15,255 nt of DNA from an uncultured Actinomycetes bacterium (GTDB lineage: Bacteria; Actinomycetota; Acidimicrobiia; Acidimicrobiales; Acidimicrobilacustridaceae), in assembly GCA_945957335.1 (NCBI GenBank), contig CAMFLJ010000052.1, positions 1 through 15,255 on the forward strand, given 5' to 3'. Made by a program: the position numbers and the translations under genes. This document shows positions 1 to 6,747 of the stretch, in pieces. Each line of letters begins with the position of its first letter. The stretch's first letter is position 1. The notes under the pieces are model-generated. The model worked only from the letters and a program-made list of their open reading frames with translations, was not told the DNA's origin and did not search any database.

Positions 1-328
1 CACAGGCCCCCCATACCAGATCGATGTCTTCGGCCTTGGCCACGACGCCGGCGTTGTTCACGCCGATCTGGAGCCCGCCGAGGTCGGCGACGGTGCGCCC
101 GACCACCTCGAGCCACTGCTCCTCCTCGCCCACGTCGAGGTGGGCGGCGACCGCTGCGGGCCCGAGCTCGTCGGCCAGCGCGCCCGCGGCCTCGTCGTCG
201 ACGTCGGCGACGACCACCCGCGCACCCTCGGCCACGAAGGCCCGCACGATCGACTGGCCGAGGCCGTGGGCGCCACCGCTGACGATGGCGACCCGGCCGT
301 CGAGGCGGTGGGCCGGCGACGCGCTCAT
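1..328 (-). CDS. Short-chain dehydrogenase/reductase (SDR), N-terminal part, cut by the window edge
   Basis: An NAD(P)-dependent oxidoreductase of the classical SDR family; only the first 109 residues lie in the window. The translation starts MSASPAHRLDGRVAIVSGG and shows the glycine-rich cofactor loop SGGAHGLG at residues 17-24, an Asp at 42 at the end of the second beta strand (which usually favours NAD(H) over NADP(H)), Asp65 in the LDV motif, and the structural NNAG at 91-94. The catalytic Ser and YxxxK lie beyond the edge, so activity and substrate cannot be judged. The ATG overlaps the TGA of the acyl-CoA ligase gene (ATGA), so the two are probably translationally coupled and act in one pathway, for instance oxidation of a hydroxyacyl-CoA made downstream of the ligase. 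That pathway role is inference. Confidence 0.9.
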   Translation of the reverse strand, partial: MSASPAHRLDGRVAIVSGGAHGLGQSIVRAFVAEGARVVVADVDDEAAGALADELGPAAVAAHLDVGEEEQWLEVVGRTVADLGGLQIGVNNAGVVAKAEDIDLVWGAC

Positions 329-1962
329 CGCGACTCCCCCGCGTGCTCGTCGGCGGAGCGCCTCCTGGCGTCCTCCTTGAGGTCGCCCTTCGCCACCTTG
401 CCGCCCGACGAACGCGGCAGCTCGTCGACCACCACCAGCCGCTCGGGGTACCACTCGCGGCTCACGCCCCGTGCGCTCAGGTGGGCGACCAGCGACTCGA
501 GGGTGACCTCGGCGCCGCCCCGCGGCTCGACGTACGCGCAGACGCGCTCGCCGAACACCGGGTCGGGGAAGGCCACCGCCGCAACCATCGCCACGTCGGG
601 GTGGGTGGCCAGCTCGGCCTCGACGGCAGGGGCGCTGATGTTCTTGCCACCCCGGATGATGAAGTCGGACGTGCGGCCCACCACCGAGAGGTAGCCCTCG
701 TCGTCGATCTCGACGATGTCGCCCATGAGCATCCAGCCGTCGTCGGTGAAGAGCTTGGTGTTGGCCGCCTCGTCGCCCCAGTAGCCGAGGCAGGTGGCCG
801 GGCCCTTGCAGGCAGGCTGGCCCCGGTGCTCGCCGTCGGGCACGTCGAGCAGGGTGTCGGGGTCGAGCAGGCGCACGTGCATCTCGGGGATCACCCGCCC
901 GGCGGTGCCGAAGCGGTGGTCGCGGTCGTCGTCGTTGGTGGTGTTGCTCAGGGCGCCCGTCTCGTTCGACCCGTAGAACTGCAGCACCTTGGCCCCGGTG
1001 GTGTCCTCGAAGGCGGCGGCCCGCTCGAACGGCACGGCCTCGCCGCCGGTGAACATCGACCGCAGCGAGCTGAGGTCGCGGGGCCGCTCGGCGTTGGCGT
1101 TCAGCATCATAATGAACTGCGTGCTCACGCAGCACAGGACGGTGACGCGCTCGCGCTCGATGAGGTCGAGCGCCTCGTCGGCGTCGAAGTGGTCCATCAC
1201 CACCGTGGGGCAACCGAGGATCCCGGGCGTGAAGTGGCCGGTCCACAGCCCGAAGCCGAACGGTGCGGGGATGGCGCTGAAGAACACCTCGTCGTCGCCG
1301 AAGCCGCCCGCCCGGGCGGCCAGCTGGTGGAAGTAGAACCACCGGTTCTGGGTGTGCATCACGCACTTCGGCAGGCCGGTGGTGCCCGAGGTGGAGTTGA
1401 GCAGGAAGAGGGCGTCGGGGTCCGGCGGGGCCAGCGCCGCACCGGGGTCGACCACCACGCCGGCGGGCAGGCCGGCGTCGAGCACGGCGCCCTCGACGTC
1501 GACCAGCACGAGCCGTTCGAGCTCGGCTCCGGCCGCCGCCAGGTCGGCCCGCAGGCCGTGGGCGTCGCGGCCACGGTGCTGCGGGACCGTGAGCAGGGTG
1601 CGTGCACCCGTGAGGGTGAGGAGGTGGGCGATCTCGCGGTCGCCCGCGCGATGGCCGATGCCGACCACGACCAGGCCGGCCCGCTCGACACCCACGAACG
1701 CGGCGTGCACGCCGGCGCCGTCGGGCATCAGCACGGCCACGCGCTCGCCGTCGGGCAGGTCGTGGGCGAGCAGCGTGCGGGCGATGGCGTCGGCGGTGGC
1801 GTCGTACTGCGCCCACGTCGTGCGGCGCTCGCCGGCGATCCATGCGGTGGCCTCGGGCCGCTCGGTGGCCCACCGCGTCACCATCGACCCGACGGTGTCG
1901 TCGCCCCACCACCCGGCGGCGCGGTACTCGGCGGCCGCTGTGGCCTCGGCTCGGATCTGCAC
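325..1962 (-). CDS. AMP-forming acyl-CoA synthetase / acid-CoA ligase (ANL superfamily)
   Basis: Activates a carboxylic acid to its acyl-adenylate and then the CoA thioester in the cytoplasm. All core ANL motifs are present in 545 residues, a normal length: the phosphate loop TSGTTGLPK at 191-199, YGSNE at 330-334, GWMLMGD ending at 415, GRTSDFIIRGGKN around 429-441, and the C-terminal PRSSGGKVAK with the catalytic Lys at about 522. I chose the GTG at 1962 because AGGGGG lies 7 bases upstream. A TTG ten codons earlier (1992) is open but has no ribosome site and lies on the candidate -10 box. The family includes fatty-acid, aryl and cyclohexanecarboxylate ligases, and the substrate cannot be told from sequence. 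It follows the marR gene after 54 bases and overlaps the SDR start by ATGA. Confidence 0.95.
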   Translation of the reverse strand: MQIRAEATAAAEYRAAGWWGDDTVGSMVTRWATERPEATAWIAGERRTTWAQYDATADAIARTLLAHDLPDGERVAVLMPDGAGVHAAFVGVERAGLVVVGIGHRAGDREIAHLLTLTGARTLLTVPQHRGRDAHGLRADLAAAGAELERLVLVDVEGAVLDAGLPAGVVVDPGAALAPPDPDALFLLNSTSGTTGLPKCVMHTQNRWFYFHQLAARAGGFGDDEVFFSAIPAPFGFGLWTGHFTPGILGCPTVVMDHFDADEALDLIERERVTVLCCVSTQFIMMLNANAERPRDLSSLRSMFTGGEAVPFERAAAFEDTTGAKVLQFYGSNETGALSNTTNDDDRDHRFGTAGRVIPEMHVRLLDPDTLLDVPDGEHRGQPACKGPATCLGYWGDEAANTKLFTDDGWMLMGDIVEIDDEGYLSVVGRTSDFIIRGGKNISAPAVEAELATHPDVAMVAAVAFPDPVFGERVCAYVEPRGGAEVTLESLVAHLSARGVSREWYPERLVVVDELPRSSGGKVAKGDLKEDARRRSADEHAGESR

Positions 1963-1983
1963 GGCGGGTCCCCCTCGACGCTG

Positions 1984-1995
1984 TCCTTGCAAAGA
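1984..1995. promoter_or_regulatory. Near-palindrome in front of the acyl-CoA ligase gene, possible MarR operator
   Basis: TCCTTGCAAAGA reads almost the same on both strands (one mismatched pair) around a perfect TTGCAA core. It overlaps the candidate -10 box and start of transcription of the ligase gene. The gene just upstream encodes a MarR regulator, a family that binds short pseudo-palindromes to block promoters. Regulator binding here is inference. Confidence 0.35.
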
Positions 1996-1997
1996 TA
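1992..1997 (-). promoter_or_regulatory. Candidate -10 box for the ligase-SDR pair
   Basis: On the minus strand TATCTT fits the actinobacterial TAnnnT -10 pattern. It would start transcription near 1985, leaving a leader of about 22 bases that carries the AGGGGG ribosome site. No convincing -35 box is visible. Confidence 0.35.
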
Positions 1998-2016
1998 GTG
2001 GTCTTGGCAGCGGTGC

Positions 2017-2532
2017 TCAGCCGGCGGCCGACGAGCGCCCCGGGGGCGTGCGCAGGTCGGTGATGAGGCGCTCCATCTGGGTGACGAGCGCCTCGAGCTC
2101 GTCGGGCGACCAGTCGGCGAGCTGGCCCGACATGATCTCGTCGTTGGCGGCCTGCACCCGGCGCAGCGCCGAGCGGCCCGACGGCGTCACCTGCACGACG
2201 GCGGCCCGGCCGTCGTCGGGGTCGGGTCGGCGCTCGATGTAGCCCTCGGCCTCGAGGGCCTGCACCTGGCGGGTGAGCGCGGCGGGGTGCATGCGGGCGA
2301 GGCGGGCGAGGTCGCTCAGGCGCAGTGGACCGTCGGCCACGACCTGGCCCAGCACCGCCACCGCGGACAGGCCGATCGGCACGCCCGAGTGCACCGCCAC
2401 CCGGCGCTCGAGGCGGGGGCTGCCGGTGATGCGGCGCAGGGCGCCGAGCGCGTCGCTGAGGCGCTGACGGGTGGCCGCGGCGTCGGCCGGCGAGAGGGTG
2501 CGCGCGCTGCGGTGACCGCGCGGGCCGCTCAC
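2017..2532 (-). CDS. MarR-family winged-helix transcriptional regulator
   Basis: A 171-residue DNA-binding regulator, a typical MarR length. Residues 72-95 form the helix-turn-helix (RLSDLARLARMHPAALTRQV) and 98-116 the beta wing with the characteristic DPDDGRA turn; flanking helices at 13-50 and 124-162 would make the dimer interface. The GTG start at 2532 overlaps the patatin stop (GTGA) and has GGAGG 7 bases upstream. The open frame runs further to 2703, but that extension is Arg/Gly-rich and lies inside the patatin gene, so I rejected it. MarR proteins usually repress neighbouring catabolic or efflux genes and are released by a small ligand, often an aromatic acid or acyl-CoA. The near-palindrome at 1984-1995 before the ligase gene is a plausible target. 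Confidence 0.92.
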   Translation of the reverse strand: MSGPRGHRSARTLSPADAAATRQRLSDALGALRRITGSPRLERRVAVHSGVPIGLSAVAVLGQVVADGPLRLSDLARLARMHPAALTRQVQALEAEGYIERRPDPDDGRAAVVQVTPSGRSALRRVQAANDEIMSGQLADWSPDELEALVTQMERLITDLRTPPGRSSAAG

Positions 2533-3359
2533 CTCCACACCTCGGCCACCGCGGCGGCCACCGCCGTGCCCTGCGCGAGGCCGGCTTCCGCGGACGGCCT
2601 GCGTGTGCCTGGGTCGAGCAGGTTCGTGCCCAACGCAGCGACCGCCGCCTCGTCGGGCCCGACCAGCACGACCTCCGCACCTGCCGCCCGGAGCGCGTCG
2701 CATTCGCTCGCAGCGTCACTCTGGAAGCCGGCGGTGACCGGGGCGATCAACACGACCCGGTCGAAGCCGGTGGCGAGGTCGAGGTTCACGGCCGAGCGCA
2801 TGCCGCCGTCGATGAAGCGTCGCTCGCCGATGGTGACCGCCGGCCACACTCCGGGCACCGCGCCGCTCGCTGCGACGGCCGAGACGAGCTCGACCCCCGA
2901 GGTCCGGTCGAACACGACGAACTCGCCGGTGTGCGCGTCGACTGCGGTGATCCGGAGATCGCGATCCGGCCACTCCTGGATCGGCAGCCGGGCCTCGACC
3001 ACCACACGCCGTTCGGCCTCCGACGGCGTGTCTGCGGCCAGGGCGAACGCTCCGAGGCGGCGTCGGATGTCCTGCGCGCCGCCGCCGCCGGTGTACGCCT
3101 CGGCGAACGCTGCGGCGAGCGACCCGGGATCGAGCTCGAGCGAGCGCTCGGCGCCACCCCCGGAGACCTGCACGTCGAACAGGGCGTCGAGGGTCACCCC
3201 GGTCGCCACCTGTGCGGCCACCGTCGCCCCCGCCGAGGTGCCGACCAGCAGGTCGGCGTCGGTCAGGTCGACGCCGGCGCGCGAGAGGCCGAGGAGCACC
3301 CCGGTCTCCCAGGCGATCCCCGCCACACCTCCCCCACCCAACACCAGCGCCTTGCCCAT
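2529..3359 (-). CDS. Patatin-like phospholipase / acyl hydrolase
   Basis: A Ser-Asp dyad hydrolase of 276 residues that would cleave acyl esters of phospholipids or related lipids. The three hallmarks are visible: the oxyanion glycine stretch GGGGVAG at 8-14, the nucleophile elbow GTSAGA at 40-45 (Ser42), and the DGG dyad motif at 184-186 (Asp184). No signal peptide or transmembrane segment is apparent, so it is probably cytoplasmic or peripheral. The ATG at 3359 has GGAGG 7 bases upstream and starts directly with the beta strand before the glycine loop; the open frame to 3422 adds 21 unrelated residues. Its stop overlaps the marR start, so it heads a patatin-marR-ligase-SDR string. Release of an acid that the ligase then activates would be a sensible division of labour, but this is inference. 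Confidence 0.93.
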   Translation of the reverse strand: MGKALVLGGGGVAGIAWETGVLLGLSRAGVDLTDADLLVGTSAGATVAAQVATGVTLDALFDVQVSGGGAERSLELDPGSLAAAFAEAYTGGGGAQDIRRRLGAFALAADTPSEAERRVVVEARLPIQEWPDRDLRITAVDAHTGEFVVFDRTSGVELVSAVAASGAVPGVWPAVTIGERRFIDGGMRSAVNLDLATGFDRVVLIAPVTAGFQSDAASECDALRAAGAEVVLVGPDEAAVAALGTNLLDPGTRRPSAEAGLAQGTAVAAAVAEVWR

Positions 3360-3379
3360 GCCTGCCCCTCCACACGTAC

Positions 3380-3400
3380 GGGCGCGGACCTCCCGCGCCC
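3380..3400. other. GC hairpin in the patatin leader
   Basis: GGGCGCGG and CCGCGCCC form a perfect 8-bp stem with a 5-base loop, 20 bases before the patatin ATG. No T-run follows on either strand. It may be a second terminator behind the thiolase-like gene or an RNA structure in the patatin leader. Confidence 0.4.
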
Positions 3401-3411
3401 ATGACGACGAA

Positions 3412-3439
3412 GGGCCGGCCACGTCACTGTGGCCGGCCC
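3412..3439 (-). terminator. Candidate terminator after the thiolase-like operon
   Basis: GGGCCGGCCAC and GTGGCCGGCCC form a perfect 11-bp stem with a 6-base loop, 22 bases beyond the stop codon of the gene at 3462. There is no T-run after it, which is common for terminators in high-GC actinobacteria. It sits where the upstream operon should end. Confidence 0.55.
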
Positions 3440-3461
3440 CGTCGACGTCGGGTGCTCTGCC

Positions 3462-4619
3462 CTACCCGAGCGGGTCGAGGGACGAGCCCACGGCCCACAT
3501 CGCGAAGAACTGCGCGTTGGCGCCGTAGGCCTGCGCGAGCGCCAGCTTGGCCCCGCCGACCTGGTGGTCACCGGCCAGGCCCCGCACCTGCAGCGCCGCT
3601 TCGGAGAAGCGCAGCAGGCCCGACGCACCGATCGGGTTCGACGACAGCACGCCGCCGGACATGTTGACCGGGAAGTCGCCGTCGAGGGCCGTGGCCCCCG
3701 AGTCGGTCATCTTCCAGCCCTCGCCGGGAGCGGCGATGTCGTGGGCCTCGAGCCACATCGGCTCGTACCAGCTGAACGGCACGTACAGCTCGGCGCAGTC
3801 GATCTGCTCACGCGGGTTGGTGATGCCGACCTGCTTGTAGATGTCGGCCGAGCAGTCGTGGGCCGCCTGCGGGTCGACGGCGTCACGGCCGGCGAACCAG
3901 CCCGGCTCGCTGCGCATCGAGGTGGCGAGCACCCACGCCGGCGGCTTGGAGGCGGCCTTGCCACCCTCCTCGTCGGTGAACACCACCGCGCACGCGCCGT
4001 CGGACGACGGGCACGACTCGAGGAAGTGCAGCGGGTCCCACATCATCGGGGACTCCTTGACCTTCTCGATGGTGATGTCGGCCAGCTTGAGGTGGGCGTA
4101 GGGGTTCTTGGCCCCGTTGAGGCGGTCCTTGACCGCCACCTTCCAGCCGATGTCCTCCGGGGCGCCGGAGCGCCGGATGTAGGCCCGGATGAAGGGGGCG
4201 AAGGCGCCACCGGCGCCGATGGAGCCGGACTTGCCGCCACCGAGGGCGAACTGGGCGTTGCCCTCGGACTGCTTCTCGAAGGCCACCGAAAGCACCCGCT
4301 TGTGGCGGCCGGACTCGACGAGCTGCGAGCCGACGATGCCGGTGGAGCCACCGACCGAGCCGGCGGTGTGCACGCGGAACATGGGCTTGCCGTTGGCACC
4401 CAGCGCGTCGGCCAGGTACATCTCGGGCTTCATCACGCCCTCGAACAGGTCGGGGGCCTTGCCCAGGACGACGGCGTCGATGTCGCCCCAGTCCATGTTG
4501 GCGTCCTCGAGGGCGCGCTGGGCGGCCTCCCGGACGAGGCCGGTGATGGAGACGTCGCGGCGCTTGCTCTTGTGGTGGGTCTGGCCGATGCCGACCACGG
4601 CGACGGGCTGGCTGCTCAT
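3462..4619 (-). CDS. Thiolase-like (SCP-x/Ltp-type) protein lacking thiolase catalytic residues
   Basis: A 385-residue member of the thiolase superfamily: N-terminal VAVVGIGQT, EKQSEG at 115-120, GASGLLRFSEA at 331-341 and a Gly-rich end. By motif alignment from memory, the usual nucleophilic Cys (in a VENGCASG-like motif) is replaced in VHTAGSVGGS at 83-92, probably by Gly87. The His of the HDCF motif becomes Tyr279 in AELYVPFS, the His of GHPxGASG becomes Asn328 in SNPIGASG, and the late Cys is absent. Ordinary acetyl transfer is therefore unlikely. Ltp2-type retro-aldolases of steroid side-chain breakdown share this loss, use tyrosines and need a DUF35 partner, which is encoded here two genes upstream. 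The ATG overlaps the preceding stop (ATGA) and has GGAGGG just before it. Confidence 0.88.
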   Translation of the reverse strand: MSSQPVAVVGIGQTHHKSKRRDVSITGLVREAAQRALEDANMDWGDIDAVVLGKAPDLFEGVMKPEMYLADALGANGKPMFRVHTAGSVGGSTGIVGSQLVESGRHKRVLSVAFEKQSEGNAQFALGGGKSGSIGAGGAFAPFIRAYIRRSGAPEDIGWKVAVKDRLNGAKNPYAHLKLADITIEKVKESPMMWDPLHFLESCPSSDGACAVVFTDEEGGKAASKPPAWVLATSMRSEPGWFAGRDAVDPQAAHDCSADIYKQVGITNPREQIDCAELYVPFSWYEPMWLEAHDIAAPGEGWKMTDSGATALDGDFPVNMSGGVLSSNPIGASGLLRFSEAALQVRGLAGDHQVGGAKLALAQAYGANAQFFAMWAVGSSLDPLG

Positions 4620-5686
4620 TCGTCACCCTCCAGGATGCACACGAGGTTCTGCTGCAGGCACGGGCCCGAGGTGGCATGTGCCAGGGCCCGGTTGGCGCGG
4701 CCGTCCATGATCGCCTGGGCCGCCGCGATGACGCGGAGGAGGCCGGTGACCATGACCGGGTTGGCGCCCTGGGCGCCGCCGGAAGCGTTCACCACGGTGT
4801 CGTCGGACAGGCCGAGCGACTCGCGGAGGATGAGCTCCTGGAAGCTGAACGGGGCGTAGATCTCGGCCAGGTCGATCGGGCCGTTGCCGGCCCCGGCGCC
4901 CTCGGCGGCGAGGCGGGTCGACTCCGACACGGTGAGGTCGCTGCGCAGGGTGGGCAGGTGGGGCTCGACGCGGTGGTCGAACCCGGTGATCCACACCGGG
5001 CGCTCGCACAGGTCGTAGGCCTTCTTGCCCCGGGCCAGCACGACCGCGGCGCAGCCGTCGGTGACCGGCGGCAGGTCGGCCTTGCGGAGCGGGTTGCGCA
5101 CGTAGGGCTGGGCGAGGATCTCGTCGACGCTCACGTCGCCGGACACCTGGGCGTTGATGTTGCCCTTGGCGTTGGCGAGGTTGCGGGCCACGACCTCGGC
5201 GACGTCGCGCTCGGTGGCCTTGCCCGAGTCGAGCAGCGCCCGGTACTGCAGCGCGGCCAGCGACCACGGGTCGGCGCCCAGCGGCGTCAGGTAGTACGGA
5301 TCCATCTCGATCGTGTAGAGCGTGGTGGGATCCGAGTTGGAGGTCTTGCCCACGCCGGCGGCCAGCGCGGTGTCGATGTGGCCGAGCAGCAGGTGGATGA
5401 AGGCCTCGTACATGGCCCACGCGCCGTCCATCTCGACGTGCGACTCGTTGATCGGCGGCCAGGCGCCGTAGGCGTCGACGTTGGCGACGAAGGAGAAGCC
5501 GCGGCCCGACAGGTAGTCGCACGAGCCGCTGACGGTGAAGCCGATGTCCTCCTTCTCCAGGCCGGCCATCTTGATGGCGCCCTGGACCGTGGGGAGCATC
5601 ATCTCCGCCTCGGTGTTCTCGGACCGGCGCAGCATCGGCGACTGCGCGAATCCGACGATGGCGATGTCGTTCTCTGAGCGGGGCAT
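4616..5686 (-). CDS. Second thiolase-like protein lacking thiolase catalytic residues
   Basis: 356 residues, a distant paralogue of the gene that follows it. It begins with IAIVGFAQSP at 8-17 and keeps the thiolase layout, with VTDGCAAVVLA at 208-218, IDLAEIYAPFSFQEL at 271-285 and GGAQGANP at 303-310. The nucleophile motif reads VEMDGAWA at 84-91, with Gly or Asp where Cys should be; the HD motif is Tyr277-Ala, and the third motif has Asn309 in place of His. Cys343 and Cys350 near the end do not restore the usual set. A heteromer with the neighbouring paralogue and the DUF35 protein is likely, as in other thiolase-DUF35 assemblies. The ATG at 5686 shares its A with the DUF35 stop (TGATG) and has no clear ribosome site, so translation is probably coupled. 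Confidence 0.86.
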   Translation of the reverse strand: MPRSENDIAIVGFAQSPMLRRSENTEAEMMLPTVQGAIKMAGLEKEDIGFTVSGSCDYLSGRGFSFVANVDAYGAWPPINESHVEMDGAWAMYEAFIHLLLGHIDTALAAGVGKTSNSDPTTLYTIEMDPYYLTPLGADPWSLAALQYRALLDSGKATERDVAEVVARNLANAKGNINAQVSGDVSVDEILAQPYVRNPLRKADLPPVTDGCAAVVLARGKKAYDLCERPVWITGFDHRVEPHLPTLRSDLTVSESTRLAAEGAGAGNGPIDLAEIYAPFSFQELILRESLGLSDDTVVNASGGAQGANPVMVTGLLRVIAAAQAIMDGRANRALAHATSGPCLQQNLVCILEGDE

Positions 5687-6705
5687 CACATCATCCGTTC
5701 GACGTAGTTCTCGGCCGGCTCGTCCGGCTCTCCGGTGGGACGCCAGCCACGGACCGCGCCGGCCGTGGCTCCGTGGTTGCCGTTGCCGAGGTCGTCGACG
5801 TTGCGCTCGCCCTCGGGGGCCCACTCGATCGCCACGCGCATGCCGACCCGGACCTCCGAGGCGGGCACGCCGACGATCTCCTGCTGGCCGATGACCGCAT
5901 CGGCGCCGTCGATCATGATCGAGCAGCGCACGAAGGGCTCGGTCTCCTTCTGGCCCGGGTACGGGGTGGGGGTGATGACGGTGAAGTTGCTCACCACACC
6001 GGTGCCCTCGAGCTCGACGACCGCGCCGTCGCCCAGGAAGATGCCGTCGACCGAGCACATCGGGTTGGCGCCGATGATCATGCGATCGCACTTGGGGCAG
6101 CGGCGGCCGAAGAGGCGGCCCTGCATCAGCGCGGCGGCCCACTCGCGGGTGGCGGGGGCGAAGTTGTCGACGTAGACGAGGTCGCAGAAGGCGTCCATCA
6201 TCTGCACCTCGGGCTCGGCCGGGGCGGTGTAGGCCTCACCAGCGCCCTCGCTCGGCGAGGGGTCGGAGGCCGGCACGAACACGATGTCGTCGATGCGGCC
6301 GTTGACGTCGTCGCCCGTCTTGAACTGGGCCTCGACGCGCAGGCCGGCGGCGAGCTGGTCCTCGCTGGCCTTGACGGCGTGGAGGATCGGCGTGTCGGCG
6401 CCGTCGAGGGTGATGAAGGCGAACGCGAAGGGCTCCTGCACCGGGTGCAGGCGGGTGGGCTCGGGCACCCAGGTCCAGGTGCCGACCGTGCCCTTGGGGC
6501 CGACCTTCACCCACTCGCTGCCGGCGTCGGCGCCGGTCTCGGGGTCGTACTCCATCGGGGGGGCGACCACCCGATCGCCGATCCGCACGCCGATGATCTG
6601 CCCCTCGGCCAGCGCCGAGAAGAAGGTGCTCATCGTCGACCCCAGTGACCGCGTGAACGGGAACTGGAGGTGGAACGGCTCCATGTCGTAGCTCGTGTCT
6701 GTCAT
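5686..6705 (-). CDS. Tandem DUF35 OB-fold protein with one partial zinc ribbon
   Basis: 339 residues made of two DUF35-type units. Unit 1 (about 18-145) has a helix STFFSALAEG, the RVVAPPMEYDPETG segment and an OB-fold strand set, but no cysteines, so its zinc ribbon is gone. Unit 2 (about 185-325) keeps CPKC at 203-206 and Cys217, while the fourth ligand position holds Asp220; its OB fold includes GVVSNFTVITPTPYPGQKE at 236-254. DUF35 proteins act as small partners that hold thiolase-like enzymes together and channel CoA esters (ChsH2 with Ltp2, and the archaeal thiolase/HMG-CoA synthase complex). Unlike ChsH2 there is no MaoC hydratase domain; the crotonase upstream could supply that step. 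The ATG at 6705 has GAGAGG 5 bases upstream, and 42 bases separate it from the crotonase gene. Confidence 0.88.
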   Translation of the reverse strand: MTDTSYDMEPFHLQFPFTRSLGSTMSTFFSALAEGQIIGVRIGDRVVAPPMEYDPETGADAGSEWVKVGPKGTVGTWTWVPEPTRLHPVQEPFAFAFITLDGADTPILHAVKASEDQLAAGLRVEAQFKTGDDVNGRIDDIVFVPASDPSPSEGAGEAYTAPAEPEVQMMDAFCDLVYVDNFAPATREWAAALMQGRLFGRRCPKCDRMIIGANPMCSVDGIFLGDGAVVELEGTGVVSNFTVITPTPYPGQKETEPFVRCSIMIDGADAVIGQQEIVGVPASEVRVGMRVAIEWAPEGERNVDDLGNGNHGATAGAVRGWRPTGEPDEPAENYVERMM

Positions 6706-6747
6706 GGTTCCTCTCTCTCGGCGGGCCGGTGGTGCCGACCCGACGGA

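Noticed and set aside
343..1998. Long plus-strand open frame opposite the acyl-CoA ligase
   Set aside because: The opposite strand encodes a ligase with every ANL motif; this frame has repetitive Gly/Val/His composition from GC-rich antisense codons and no recognisable motif.
2533..2703. Upstream extension of the MarR protein
   Set aside because: It lies wholly inside the patatin gene and is Arg/Gly-rich; the GTG at 2532 has a ribosome site and a GTGA overlap.
2529..3359. Patatin gene as an anti-phage effector
   Set aside because: No nucleotide cyclase or other defence gene is adjacent; the neighbours are metabolic.
3429..4859. 476-codon plus-strand open frame opposite the thiolase-like genes
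   Set aside because: An antisense shadow of two clear coding genes; composition is low-complexity Gly/Ala/Val/Arg.
3462..5686. Naming the two thiolase-like genes as acetyl-CoA acetyltransferases
   Set aside because: The Cys and His residues needed for thiolysis are missing from both.
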